Shown: piece after piece, positions 1-6,983 of the stretch
How the letters are laid out: each line of letters begins with the position of its first letter
Position numbering within the stretch: the stretch's first letter is position 1
DNA from: Bacillota bacterium
Lineage (GTDB): Bacteria > Bacillota_E > Sulfobacillia > Sulfobacillales > Sulfobacillaceae
NCBI GenBank assembly: GCA_021802375.1
Contig: JAKAAL010000050.1
Coordinates: 1-12,346 of the forward strand
Direction of reading: 5' to 3'
DNA length: 12,346 nt
Translations under genes and position numbers: made by a program
Notes under the pieces: model-generated
The model's database searches: none
Told to the model about the DNA's origin: nothing
The model's input: the letters and a program-made list of their open reading frames with translations, nothing else

Positions 1-219
1 TAACATTTGTTCTCGCTGGCTCTGGTAGTCCTCATCCGTAATCTCGCCAATCTCTTTAAGGACTTCGAGTTCCACTAAGGCATTCCAAGTTGACTCTTGA
101 ACGTTACCTTCTTTTTCGGCCTCATTTTGAAGATAGCTTAAAGTCCATCCAATCGACCGAAGTGGCAATGCTACAGGAAATAACAGGATATCCCACAAGC
201 TAAGGTGCGTGTTTTCCAT
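1..219 (-). CDS. gvpG: Gas vesicle protein GvpG, 3' end outside the window
   Basis: This is the first 73 codons of a gas-vesicle accessory protein of the GvpG family; the end lies beyond the left edge. It begins MENTHLSLWDILLFPVALPL, and the hydrophobic start around a conserved LLFPVALPLRSIGW segment followed by a charged helical region (EAEKEG, LVELEVLKEIGEITDEDYQ) is typical of GvpG. GvpG is a minor protein needed for vesicle assembly, thought to act with GvpF/GvpL. The ATG at 217-219 has AAGGAG at 228-233, 8 nt upstream. The start overlaps the end of gvpF by 20 nt, so the two genes are probably translationally coupled. The frame is too short here to be called by length alone; it rests on the family pattern, the ribosome binding site and its place directly after gvpF, as in the Bacillus megaterium order N-F-G. 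The rest of the cluster (gvpL, S, K, J) would be expected to the left. Confidence 0.85.
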   Translation of the reverse strand, partial: MENTHLSLWDILLFPVALPLRSIGWTLSYLQNEAEKEGNVQESTWNALVELEVLKEIGEITDEDYQSQREQML

Positions 220-955
220 CAGCAGGGCTCCTTAACTTAATATTGACGAAATTAAACGGCGGCAGGTTATCCACATAGTGAATCCGAAAATTTGTACCAA
301 AGTTCTCCTCTAGTTTGTAAACCTGCTTCTGAAAATCCTCTTGCCTATTTCGCGATATTAAAAACGACACGTTATATAGCATATAAATGGAAATTAATTT
401 ACCGATAACCATATCGTCGGCCAGAGGCTCGAGGAGATCCGCAACCGCTTGACTAAAGGTGTCACGCCATAGGCTGATAATTTGTTCCGCTATTTGTCCG
501 ACTTGAATCTCCAGAGAATATAATCCTTCAGCCGTGTTAGCGCTGTCCTTTTTGGCCTGGTCCAAATCAATCCGTTTCAAAACTTGGTCCTGCAAAGCCT
601 TTTGCTCCCAATAGATCTTAATACCGACCTCCAGACGCCCTTTCAATCTTCTAAACTCGTCTTCCAATTGCCCACGACCCGCATCAATCATAGCGACCAA
701 ATCATCTGCTCCGGAGACAATCGTTCCAAACTTTACAGGAATGACCGTCGTTTTCTCAAACAGATCGCCGAGAACGTTCGAATGAGTTATGGCATCATCC
801 GCACTTAATGTGTTCAGGTGGGCGAATTCCGAAACGATAACGTCATACTCGTTAGCCCTTATGGCCTTCACGACCGTGGGTGGGGTCCCGATTCCGACAA
901 GATCTCTCATTGTCTCTAAGGCATGGCCGCGAACAATCCCGTAGACATATAGCAT
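200..955 (-). CDS. gvpF: Gas vesicle protein GvpF/GvpL family
   Basis: A 251-residue GvpF/GvpL-family protein, a minor gas-vesicle component thought to help nucleate or chaperone GvpA assembly. Family features visible in order are the start MLYVYGIV, the central FEKTTVIPVKFGTIV segment (about residues 68-82) typical of the first domain, a charged helical middle, and the C-terminal LPPFNFVNIKL motif near residue 235. The length is normal for the family. The ATG at 953-955 is preceded by an AGGAGGAGG run (961-969), 5-8 nt away. It lies 74 nt downstream of gvpN and overlaps gvpG by 20 nt. I chose GvpF rather than GvpL because it sits directly between gvpN and gvpG, as in Bacillus megaterium; the two paralogues cannot be separated with certainty without the left part of the cluster. 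Confidence 0.92.
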   Translation of the reverse strand: MLYVYGIVRGHALETMRDLVGIGTPPTVVKAIRANEYDVIVSEFAHLNTLSADDAITHSNVLGDLFEKTTVIPVKFGTIVSGADDLVAMIDAGRGQLEDEFRRLKGRLEVGIKIYWEQKALQDQVLKRIDLDQAKKDSANTAEGLYSLEIQVGQIAEQIISLWRDTFSQAVADLLEPLADDMVIGKLISIYMLYNVSFLISRNRQEDFQKQVYKLEENFGTNFRIHYVDNLPPFNFVNIKLRSPADGKHAP

Positions 956-1029
956 GAGGCCCTCCTCCTAAATCCTTAAATCTCTATGCCAAAATGCGGC
1001 CCCTTATGTCTTTTCAAAATACGCGAATA

Positions 1030-1935
1030 TCAATCACTTAACGTGACCAAAAAACCTTCAATGTCCTTCAGAGTTATAGTGCTAAAAGGCCCGCACAAAT
1101 CTTTGACAATTTGTGAGAAGTTTGTTGGAAGCACATGACGCGTCAGTGACCATCCCTCAGCCTGCAGCATTATGCCAAGCGCAACGCCCATACGAATTGA
1201 CGGATTGTGAACCACTAATTCTGATGACTTGCGACGTCGAGACGGTGTTTGATAACGGATGTGACGAATTAAACGAACAATTTGCTGAGATTCTTCTAAA
1301 GGAAGATGCGAATGAGCACTGACAATCATGACCTCGGTCTGTTCATCCAAGGTCTCCAAAGAAATGGTGACAGTCCGATCAATTAAGCCCTCTAATATTG
1401 GATAAATTCCGGTTTGATCAGACATTCCACTCGTCATAATTAACCGAAATTGAGGATGGACGGGAATCGTCTGGGTGTGACCGATGCGAGACACTGGGAG
1501 TATATGCTCCTGCAAGATCGCCAATAAGATGCTTTGCACTTCGGTTGGGATGCGATTAAACTCATCCAAGATGACAGTATGGCCTTTTTTAATGGCTAGG
1601 GATAGCCACCCCTCGGTCCAATTGCTGTCCATCCGCTCATCGACTTTGACAACATCGCGAATGAAATTATCCACCGCTTTATGATATCGGTATCCTCGGT
1701 AACCTCCGACCAAATCGGTAGTCGACATGTCATGATGTCCCTGAACAAAGACCGAAGGTCTCTCTAACTCGTGACCAAGTGTAAGCGCCAGCGTAGTTTT
1801 CCCGACCCCAGGGGGGCCGATGAGATTTATTGATAAGCCATTTTTTAAGTATTGGGCCGCACGCTCCATCAAGTCCACTATATAAGGGGAACGTACAAAC
1901 GGCACCTCATTCACCGCGCTCAATGCTAACGCCAA
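1030..1935 (-). CDS. gvpN: Gas vesicle AAA-type ATPase GvpN, TTG start preferred
   Basis: GvpN, a MoxR-like AAA+ ATPase required for full growth of gas vesicles. Visible motifs are FVRSPYIVDLMERAAQYL near the N-terminus, Walker A (GPPGVGKTT), the loop VGGYRGYRYHKAVDNF, Walker B (VILDEFNRIP), RLIMTSG as sensor 1, and a C-terminal helical lid. An ATG at 1969-1971 would give 313 residues, but it has no Shine-Dalgarno site and sits at the foot of a hairpin (1973-1999). The in-frame TTG at 1933-1935 lies 10-12 nt after a GGAGGAGA site and gives about 301 residues, so I prefer it. The extra N-terminal dozen residues (rich in Arg and Lys) are not typical of the family. It is the second gene of the operon, between gvpA and gvpF. 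Confidence 0.93.
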   Translation of the reverse strand: MALALSAVNEVPFVRSPYIVDLMERAAQYLKNGLSINLIGPPGVGKTTLALTLGHELERPSVFVQGHHDMSTTDLVGGYRGYRYHKAVDNFIRDVVKVDERMDSNWTEGWLSLAIKKGHTVILDEFNRIPTEVQSILLAILQEHILPVSRIGHTQTIPVHPQFRLIMTSGMSDQTGIYPILEGLIDRTVTISLETLDEQTEVMIVSAHSHLPLEESQQIVRLIRHIRYQTPSRRRKSSELVVHNPSIRMGVALGIMLQAEGWSLTRHVLPTNFSQIVKDLCGPFSTITLKDIEGFLVTLSD

Positions 1936-1943
1936 TGAAATCA

Positions 1944-1952
1944 CTCTCCTCC
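1944..1952 (-). promoter_or_regulatory. Ribosome binding site deciding the gvpN start
   Basis: On the minus strand this reads GGAGGAGAG. It lies inside the frame that would be used from the upstream ATG (1971), and its best-placed in-frame start is the TTG at 1933-1935. The upstream ATG has no purine-rich site in front of it. The in-frame GTG at 1942-1944 overlaps the site and is too close to it. Confidence 0.6.
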
Positions 1953-1972
1953 AACGACTTTTGCAGAGCATC

Positions 1973-1999
1973 CGACGAGAGCAGAATATGCCCTCGTCG
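1973..1999 (-). other. Intercistronic hairpin between gvpA and gvpN
   Basis: CGACGAG (read on either strand as CTCGTCG/CGACGAG) at 1973-1979 pairs perfectly with 1993-1999. The 13-nt interior contains a further GCA/TGC pair (1981-1983 with 1989-1991). No T-tract follows, so it is not a classical intrinsic terminator. A stem-loop directly after the gvpA stop could protect the 3' end of the abundant gvpA message or attenuate read-through into gvpN; that role is inferred from position only. Confidence 0.5.
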
Positions 2000-2008
2000 C
2001 ATGAATTC

Positions 2009-2245
2009 CTATGCTACGACACCCTCTTCTTCGAGCATCGGGCGATGGTGCTCCAAAAGTCCTACCGCGCGGGCATAAACAAGCCATGTTTCCACTGAAG
2101 CAATCACAATACGGGCTTCAATTGACAATAATTCGATGCCAACCAAGTTGACTTTTACCCACAGGTCAATGACAGCGCCCTTGTCGAGAACCCGGTCTAA
2201 AACTTCCACTAAGCTCGAGCCTCCGGTACTACTCCTGATGGCCAT
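2009..2245 (-). CDS. gvpA: Major gas vesicle structural protein GvpA
   Basis: A 78-residue GvpA, the small hydrophobic protein that polymerises into the ribbed wall of gas vesicles. The core is unmistakable: [20 protein letters not shown], then [20 protein letters not shown] and [14 protein letters not shown]. These give the two alpha-helices and beta-hairpin of the family almost without deviation. The C-terminal tail ([16 protein letters not shown]) is variable in GvpA proteins. The ATG at 2243-2245 follows GGGAGG with 7 nt spacing. It is the first gene of the minus-strand cluster, as expected for the protein needed in greatest amount, and a promoter-like element lies just upstream. No second gvpA/gvpB copy is visible in the window. 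Confidence 0.96.
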   Translation of the reverse strand: MAIRSSTGGSSLVEVLDRVLDKGAVIDLWVKVNLVGIELLSIEARIVIASVETWLVYARAVGLLEHHRPMLEEEGVVA

Positions 2246-2272
2246 TAGTGGTCCTCCCTTTAAGGTTATTTA

Positions 2273-2284
2273 GAGACTGGTCTC
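2273..2284. promoter_or_regulatory. Dyad GAGACTGGTCTC in the gvpA leader
   Basis: A perfect 5-bp inverted repeat with a 2-bp centre lies between the candidate promoter and the gvpA ribosome binding site, at the expected start of the transcript. It might be an operator or a short 5' stem-loop. It is short, and chance occurrence cannot be excluded. Confidence 0.25.
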
Positions 2285-2292
2285 CACAAGCC

Positions 2293-2320
2293 AATATATG
2301 CAGACTTTCCCAAATGTGAC
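2293..2320 (-). promoter_or_regulatory. Candidate sigma-A-type promoter of the gvp operon
   Basis: Read on the minus strand: GTCACA (2315-2320), a 16-nt spacer, then TATATT (2293-2298). The -10 matches the consensus at five of six positions and the -35 at four. It would give a leader of roughly 40 nt before the gvpA ATG. The position is right for the first gene of the operon; an alternative sigma factor cannot be excluded. Confidence 0.35.
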
Positions 2321-2473
2321 GCATTTCCGCTCTGAAACTGGTTGTCGCTTTCAAATGTTCTGTGCTCGCCAAATGGTCGGGCCTGTTCGATGACTAAGAC
2401 AATCCCAGTCATTTCAGTTTTTGTCCATATCACCCCGTAAAGTGAACACGAACGGTCTCTCTCGACAATATTC

Positions 2474-3330
2474 TTACCTTTGCATCGATTTTCGCTGTTT
2501 CCAACCCTTCTCGTTGCTCAAGAGCCGATTGCGGCAACCGACTCGCCTAATTTTTGGCTGACATGACTTCAGGTGTGGGATTCCCCTCTCCTCCCATGCG
2601 TGTATCGGATCCTGAGGGACATCGATGAAGAACGCCGCCATTTGGACGGGGAACTGGGCTACGGCACGCCCGCGATGCGAAGTAATCAGGAGTCTGAGCC
2701 ACACTCCCTGTATCATCATCGGCAAAGGGTTCCAGGGGCCGACGAACGCTGTCTCGCCATCGGTACGGGTTCTCCGATACGCTCTGACTAAAGCAAGTGG
2801 TGCGCGGCGCGGGTTTGGTCTCGACAGTGGCCTATTGGCCTCAAAAACTCTTTTTCCCGAGATCAGGTCAACATCACAGTCTAGTGGGCTTTGATAACGT
2901 ACTGACCTTCGCTAATCATGGTTGGCCGGTCATTCCCAATAGCTGACCAATGGCGCTTCGCATTGAAACGACGGTGCGAAACCGGAGGGCGGCGCTATAT
3001 TCGGAACTCCGAACGAGGCCACGTAGTCGTCCGAACCCAGAGGAACCGGTTGACAGCGGAGAATTCTGCCGAAGCAACTGTGTGGAACTCGCGTTCGCGA
3101 GGTTTTTCCAGTGGACGTCTGCCTCCCCCGCCGCTTGGTCTAGTCGTTGCCGGAACGTGGGGCTCGACGGGAGCTTCTACACTCTCAGGGGATCGAAGAA
3201 AACGGATCCTCCCAGAACGTTTTTCGGTGCATAGCAGTCGCATTTTAACGGCCCCCATGTGGCGGCCGGGCGGCAAGTAGTGGGCCGACTACCCCGAGCC
3301 CGCCGTGTCCTTCGAGGAAGGCTGCGACCC
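2474..3330 (-). pseudogene. Decayed IS1380-family transposase
   Basis: No intact frame exists here, but minus-strand translations in shifting frames resemble one DDE transposase of the IS1380 type. FWEDPFSS (about 3200-3220) precedes KLPSSPTFRQRLDQAAG (3176 downward), matching the conserved LPSSPTLRQRLD block. A block with VPLGSDDY follows near 3030-3045 and seems to correspond to the VPLDxDVSPFDNS motif carrying the first catalytic Asp. ISEGQYVIKAH near 2890-2910 resembles the LREGSQHCQKGTP block. A longer frame at 2474-2725 (LLITSHRGRAVAQFPVQM, DPIHAWEERG) resembles the RGRxLLIPxxxxATYFTNLPLDP and HGTSEQFHSE region. Frameshifts, stops and deletions are numerous, so the element is long dead. 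Its ends and any target duplication could not be fixed. The family was assigned from remembered motifs, not by a search. Confidence 0.6.
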
Positions 3331-3650
3331 GACAGCTCGGCGTCCTATCTTATCCTGTAGATCCACTTCGTGTGGGGACATTGATGAAGCGGCAAGATTC
3401 ACTTTAGGATACGGCCCGATCGATGGCTAACCCTCCTGATGGATCCCACCTTGCAGCGGCGAGGACAAGTCGGGTGGAGCTTTCGTACCGGTGGTCACCC
3501 ACCCGATATGTCCACTGGGATTGACGCTGAATGGGCCATTTCGCGTGGCAGGTTCTTCCTCTGCAGTGACAACGCGGTTACGAGCTACAACACCGAATAT
3601 GTACGTTACAGATCAAGATAGTACCGCAGCGGCCAGGCTATTCTGTTGTT
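3331..3650. other. Stretch without recognisable genes
   Basis: Between the transposase remnant and the deacylase gene I see no convincing gene. On the minus strand a short segment just beyond the remnant (CRVAAFLEGHGGLGVVGPLL, about 3270-3345) could be its worn N-terminus. A 60-codon plus-strand frame at 3439-3621 has no ribosome binding site, no promoter and no family resemblance. The rest is probably remains of the insertion. Confidence 0.5.
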
Positions 3651-3654
3651 AATA

Positions 3655-5244
3655 TCAGGATGTGGGGCGTAATCGTTTCCCCCCTCGTGGTCCTAGAAAT
3701 GTTGTTCCGTTCACTACACACTGTCCCGATTGAAAAACCCGGGAAATTCCCCTCGGAGAGACAGGTTCTTCGGCATACTTGCCGCGATCGGCAATCGTAT
3801 CGTAAGAGAATACCACGAGGTCCGCAATAGACCCTTCCCGAATCACGCCACGATTCCTGAGACCAAACGTTTCGGCCGGCAATCCCGTCATTTTGTAAAC
3901 GGCAGTTTCTAAGGTAAGCCAAGAGGTCTCCCGAACATAATGACCTAACACCCGCGGAAATGTTCCGTAGAGGCGCGGATGAGGTTTCCCACCCCGTCCC
4001 GGTGGAAGGCCGTCCGACCCAATCATGGTCCATGGGAATCGGAGAACCCTTTTGAGATCCCCTTCGTCCATGCTAAACAGCACAACACTTACTTGAAGGC
4101 TATTATCAAGAAGCAACTGGCACAGGGCGGATAGCGCATCTATTCCCTGAGTCTGGGCCACGTCCGCCAAGGTGTGACCTTCAAAGGTATGGGTCGCAGT
4201 AGTGCTAATGAGGATACCTTCGGGGCCAAGACTTCCCAGTTCGTTTTCCCACCCGGGCAATCCATTGTCAATGTCCTTACCGAGTCGCAGTCGTATGGCA
4301 GGGTCTTGTAGTCGGGATAATACGGCCCTTTCATCGCCCTCCTCCATCCACGGCGGCAAGCACGCCGTTAACATCGTCGACGAGGCTGTGTAAGGATAGA
4401 CATCCAGGCGCACCTCTTGTCCTCTTTGTCGTGCGGCTTCGATGAGCGCGAGAGTATGCTTGGTCTTTCCCCAATTATGTCGGCCTGCCGCCTTATGATG
4501 CGATATCTGCACAGGCACTCCCGCACCCTGTCCAATCGCCAGAGCCTCTAAGACACTCGCCTCCAACTGATCGGATTCATTGCGCATATGGGTAACATAC
4601 AGCCGCCCTCGCAGTTCTTTGGCTAACTCGATAATGTCTTCCGTATCAGTAAAGATGCCCGGAGGATAAATGAGTCCTGTGGAAAAACCAAAGGCCCCAT
4701 CATCCAGGGCCTTCTTCAAGGCATCCCTCATGGCCTGACGTTCTGCTTTTGTGGGCGCTCGCTGTTCCATCCCCATGGCCAAGATGCGCAAGGTTCCTTG
4801 GCCGACAAGAGGAGCAACGTTGGTCACTAAGCCGCGTTGTTCAACTTCATCCCAATACTCCGCAAACGTTGTGCCGTTCCACGCGGTAGGGGGAAATAGC
4901 CGTTCAGTATAGCGGGCCAAGACTTCAGAAAACGCGGGTGAACGCGGAGCTAGGCTCTCGCCACAGTTGCCAGGAACTTCCGTAGTGACGCCTTGAAGGA
5001 TCTTGGAGAGGTCAGGTGTCGGTAAAAAAGCCGCATTGTCCGCATGGGAATGAACATCGATAAAGCCCGGGGTCACACATTGGCCCTCTACTGGAATTAT
5101 GGTGGCATTCGATGGATGCGACGTTGCGACCGGAGTGATGCGGATTACGTATCCATCTTCGATCCAAAGATCGCCGTGGTAGCGCTGTGATCCGGTGCCG
5201 TCTACAATGACGGCACCGGTAAGGATCAATGGGCGACGAGTCAA
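3655..5244 (-). CDS. N-acyl-D-amino-acid deacylase (D-aminoacylase), TTG start
   Basis: A zinc-dependent amidohydrolase of the D-aminoacylase family, which hydrolyses N-acyl-D-amino acids to a D-amino acid and a carboxylic acid, in the cytoplasm. Counting from the TTG at 5250 (531 residues), the metal and catalytic motifs are all present: HSHAD (H67, H69), GNCGES (C96), THMRNES (H221), QISHHK (H251) and IGSDG. The C-terminal IREGSIADLVVFSYDTIADR is the small beta-sandwich domain seen in this family. Length is normal. The TTG at 5248-5250 is only 2 nt from the GGAGG site; the in-frame TTG at 5242-5244 has 8 nt spacing, the same as nearly every other gene here, and is preferred (529 residues). 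The gene is downstream of the RpiR regulator, separated by a TnpB remnant, and faces a racemase acting on the same type of substrate across the regulator. The exact acyl and amino-acid preference is not readable. Confidence 0.93.
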   Translation of the reverse strand: MTRRPLILTGAVIVDGTGSQRYHGDLWIEDGYVIRITPVATSHPSNATIIPVEGQCVTPGFIDVHSHADNAAFLPTPDLSKILQGVTTEVPGNCGESLAPRSPAFSEVLARYTERLFPPTAWNGTTFAEYWDEVEQRGLVTNVAPLVGQGTLRILAMGMEQRAPTKAERQAMRDALKKALDDGAFGFSTGLIYPPGIFTDTEDIIELAKELRGRLYVTHMRNESDQLEASVLEALAIGQGAGVPVQISHHKAAGRHNWGKTKHTLALIEAARQRGQEVRLDVYPYTASSTMLTACLPPWMEEGDERAVLSRLQDPAIRLRLGKDIDNGLPGWENELGSLGPEGILISTTATHTFEGHTLADVAQTQGIDALSALCQLLLDNSLQVSVVLFSMDEGDLKRVLRFPWTMIGSDGLPPGRGGKPHPRLYGTFPRVLGHYVRETSWLTLETAVYKMTGLPAETFGLRNRGVIREGSIADLVVFSYDTIADRGKYAEEPVSPRGISRVFQSGQCVVNGTTFLGPRGGKRLRPTS

Positions 5245-5252
5245 ACTCAAAA

Positions 5253-5257
5253 CCTCC
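5253..5257 (-). promoter_or_regulatory. Ribosome binding site of the deacylase gene
   Basis: GGAGG on the minus strand, within AAGGAGG. Its 8-nt distance to the TTG at 5242-5244 (against 2 nt to the TTG at 5248-5250) decides the start chosen for the deacylase. Confidence 0.65.
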
Positions 5258-5274
5258 TTGGTATCTTCCTGAAT

Positions 5275-5412
5275 TTAAAAGAACCTATGAGCAAAGCACA
5301 AGCGTTGGCAACGCGACACGGATTCCGGTACAACCTTGTTCAAAACGTCGTTTATCCCCTCCGTAAATCTATAAGCCATTTCCACATCGACCGTTCTAAT
5401 GGGCTTATCCAT
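5275..5412 (-). CDS. Possible 45-residue protein of unknown function
   Basis: An ATG frame of 45 codons starting MDKPIRTVDVEMAYRFTEGI and ending in CFAHRFF lies just upstream of the deacylase, same strand, 30 nt before its start. A weak AGGA lies close to the ATG. No family is recognised, and there is no membrane segment or signal peptide; the sequence is mildly charged. It could be a small leader gene co-transcribed with the deacylase, part of the neighbouring IS remnant, or chance. I list it because it is the only open frame in this gap with a plausible start. Confidence 0.25.
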   Translation of the reverse strand: MDKPIRTVDVEMAYRFTEGINDVLNKVVPESVSRCQRLCFAHRFF

Positions 5413-5465
5413 TATTCCTGACCACATTTGTCGCCACCTTTACTTCATCATGCCACGGTTTTTAG

Positions 5466-5496
5466 GGCCACTGGCCGTCATCTCCCGGCGGCCACT
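5466..5496. repeat. Hairpin and direct repeat downstream of the TnpB remnant
   Basis: GGCCG (5473-5477) can pair with CGGCC (5489-5493) across an 11-nt loop, and GGCCACT occurs twice (5466-5472 and 5490-5496). It lies about 30 nt after the stop of the TnpB remnant, where IS200/IS605-type elements carry their right-end hairpin and the omega-RNA scaffold. It may be the worn right end of that element; this is inference from position. Confidence 0.25.
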
Positions 5497-5526
5497 CCAC
5501 AAGCCCGTCACCCATCCGTTCCGCGT

Positions 5527-5980
5527 TTAAGCAGAACCGGGTGAGGAGCCGCTGACCGAACTCTCGGCCACTTTCTGCCAATTACTCGCCGGGTTGATGT
5601 CGCGGTCATGCGGTGTCTGGCCCTGTGGGTATGTCCATGCCCGCACTTTTAAGGGCATTTTCGGAATCTTGTAGCCGCCGCCCGAACCGGTTTTGCACCG
5701 GGGATACCAACGGTCCACGACGGTGACCGTTTTCCCGCGTTGCCCCGCTTTGTATTCCAATTGACAACCGAACTCGCCAGCGCCCCTATCCGCAATCATC
5801 CGAGCCAGCTGATGATTTTTGAACCACCCCGCGACGTGCCAATCTTCGATGGCGATGACATCGAACCAGTCCGCGCGCATCGCGGTCAGTGGATGTAGCG
5901 CATTCGCCCGAATGATTGCGATCCGAGCAAGAAGCCGAGCGATACGACGTTGCGCACTTCGAAGATTATCATAATTATCT
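5527..5980 (-). pseudogene. C-terminal remnant of a TnpB (IS200/IS605 family) protein
   Basis: About 150 residues match the C-terminal half of TnpB, the RNA-guided nuclease of IS200/IS605 and IS607 elements. Visible are the arginine-rich helix SAQRRIARLLARIAIIRANA, then FDVIAIEDWHVAGWFKNHQL with the second RuvC glutamate, EYKAGQRGKTVTVVDRWYP, and the final DRDINPASN with the last RuvC aspartate. The N-terminal half, including the first RuvC aspartate, is absent, so the gene cannot encode an active nuclease. All four zinc-ribbon cysteines have been replaced: the usual TCSGCG reads TGSGGG and the usual TCPQCG reads TYPQGQ, while residues between them are kept. An ATG 12 codons upstream (6013-6015) opens the frame but is probably fortuitous. 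It lies between the regulator and the deacylase and may have split a former operon. No TnpA is present. Confidence 0.8.
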
Positions 5981-6031
5981 CCTCTCCTGGTTGGACCCAC
6001 GTCACCGATCCCCACACTGGATTCTCACAAG

Positions 6032-6871
6032 TTATCCCCCGTTAAGGTCCTGCCAAATACGATCCGCATCTTCTAGATTTTGCCGGACCCGTTCTGGTTC
6101 CCGTTCAGCCAACTCATGTGCAACAATGTGAATGAACGCCATAAGAGTCACGGTGGAACTATAATGCGACTGCGATGCACTGGGAAGCCGGATGATCATT
6201 TCTGCCGTCGGCACTGCCGGGCCTCCCAGATCAGTGATCCATATATTATGCGGCGTTTGTCGAAGGCTTCGCGCCAGAAACGCGGAGGTTCTCGCGGCAT
6301 AGCGTGGATAGCTTAATCCGATGACACCATCGTCGGATCGTAAATCACGTAGGTGCATCCACGCCTGACTAGAAGCAGCATCTACAAATTCTACGCCGCC
6401 TAATAGGTAACGAAAATTTAACGCCAGATGCTCGGCCAGACCCGCGGTCATCAAACTGGCGGTAACCACGATGTGTCGGCGCATTAAGAGCCAATCGATC
6501 AGTGGGGCCAGTTGGGGCCGCAGCAAGGGACTCAGCTGTTCAAGATTAGCAATTTCTTGGGACAGAACCAGTCCGATGGAGTCGATCGGTTGCACTTCGC
6601 GTGGCTTCTGAAAGAGCTGCCATGCTACCGGAACCGCAGGCCCCTGGTCACGGATCTGCGATTGCAAATCCAGGTATCCTTGAAATCCCGCTGATTGCAC
6701 CGCACGCACCACCGATGCAGGGCTGACGCGAGCTTCTCGCGCTATCGACTCAGCCTGTTTCCATGCGACTTCCGGGGTATGTTGCACCAGCCATATCAAT
6801 GCTTTTCGCACAGCCGGGGCCGCTGTCGGTATGGCAGCGTGTAATCGATCTTGAATTTCTGCAATCGTCAT
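6032..6871 (-). CDS. MurR/RpiR-family transcriptional regulator
   Basis: A 279-residue regulator with the two-domain RpiR layout. An N-terminal helix-turn-helix spans about residues 1-77 (TPEVAWKQAESIAREARVSP with SVVRAVQSAGFQGYLDLQSQ as recognition region). A C-terminal SIS domain spans about residues 118-255 (RRHIVVTASLMTAGLAEHLA, then DGVIGLSYPRYAARTSAFL, then HNIWITDLGG). SIS domains usually bind phosphosugars or related ligands. The ATG at 6869-6871 is preceded by AGGTGATCC, an extended match to the end of 16S rRNA. It is divergent from the binding-protein gene; a perfect inverted repeat at 6881-6898 lies between its -10-like element and its start, so autoregulation and joint control of the divergent pair are likely. 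RpiR proteins often govern amino-sugar or peptidoglycan-derived nutrient use, which suits the neighbouring genes; the true ligand is unknown. Confidence 0.92.
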   Translation of the reverse strand: MTIAEIQDRLHAAIPTAAPAVRKALIWLVQHTPEVAWKQAESIAREARVSPASVVRAVQSAGFQGYLDLQSQIRDQGPAVPVAWQLFQKPREVQPIDSIGLVLSQEIANLEQLSPLLRPQLAPLIDWLLMRRHIVVTASLMTAGLAEHLALNFRYLLGGVEFVDAASSQAWMHLRDLRSDDGVIGLSYPRYAARTSAFLARSLRQTPHNIWITDLGGPAVPTAEMIIRLPSASQSHYSSTVTLMAFIHIVAHELAEREPERVRQNLEDADRIWQDLNGG

Positions 6872-6880
6872 AGGATCACC

Positions 6881-6898
6881 TTGAAATTTTTATTTCAA
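6881..6898. promoter_or_regulatory. Probable operator of the RpiR regulator
   Basis: TTGAAATTTTTATTTCAA is a perfect 7-bp inverted repeat with a 4-bp T centre. It lies in the 112-bp gap between the divergent regulator and binding-protein genes, 10 bp from the regulator start. AT-rich TGAAA/TTTCA dyads are common targets of RpiR-type proteins. It overlaps the expected transcription start of the regulator gene. Binding is inferred. Confidence 0.55.
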
Positions 6899-6899
6899 T

Positions 6900-6905
6900 A
6901 TTATA
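6900..6905 (-). promoter_or_regulatory. -10-like element for the RpiR regulator gene
   Basis: The minus strand reads TATAAT, a perfect -10 hexamer, with no convincing -35 at 16-18 nt upstream. Transcription would begin inside the 6881-6898 dyad, which fits repression by a protein bound there. No clear -35/-10 pair was found for the plus-strand direction. Confidence 0.35.
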
Positions 6906-6983
6906 CCCTGAACTGTAGAAAAAAGCAGACTTTTATCACATCATGACGCAACGGATTTCATCCTAACTAAGGAGGCTGCCCCA

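Noticed and set aside
2918..3280. 120-codon plus-strand frame and overlapping frames in both directions at 2950-3276
   Set aside because: No ribosome binding site or family resemblance. The minus strand in shifting frames fits a decayed IS1380 transposase, so these are by-products of decayed coding DNA.
3638..4033. 131-codon minus-strand frame overlapping the deacylase 3' end
   Set aside because: It is a shifted-frame shadow of the deacylase gene, which has all its catalytic motifs in the main frame.
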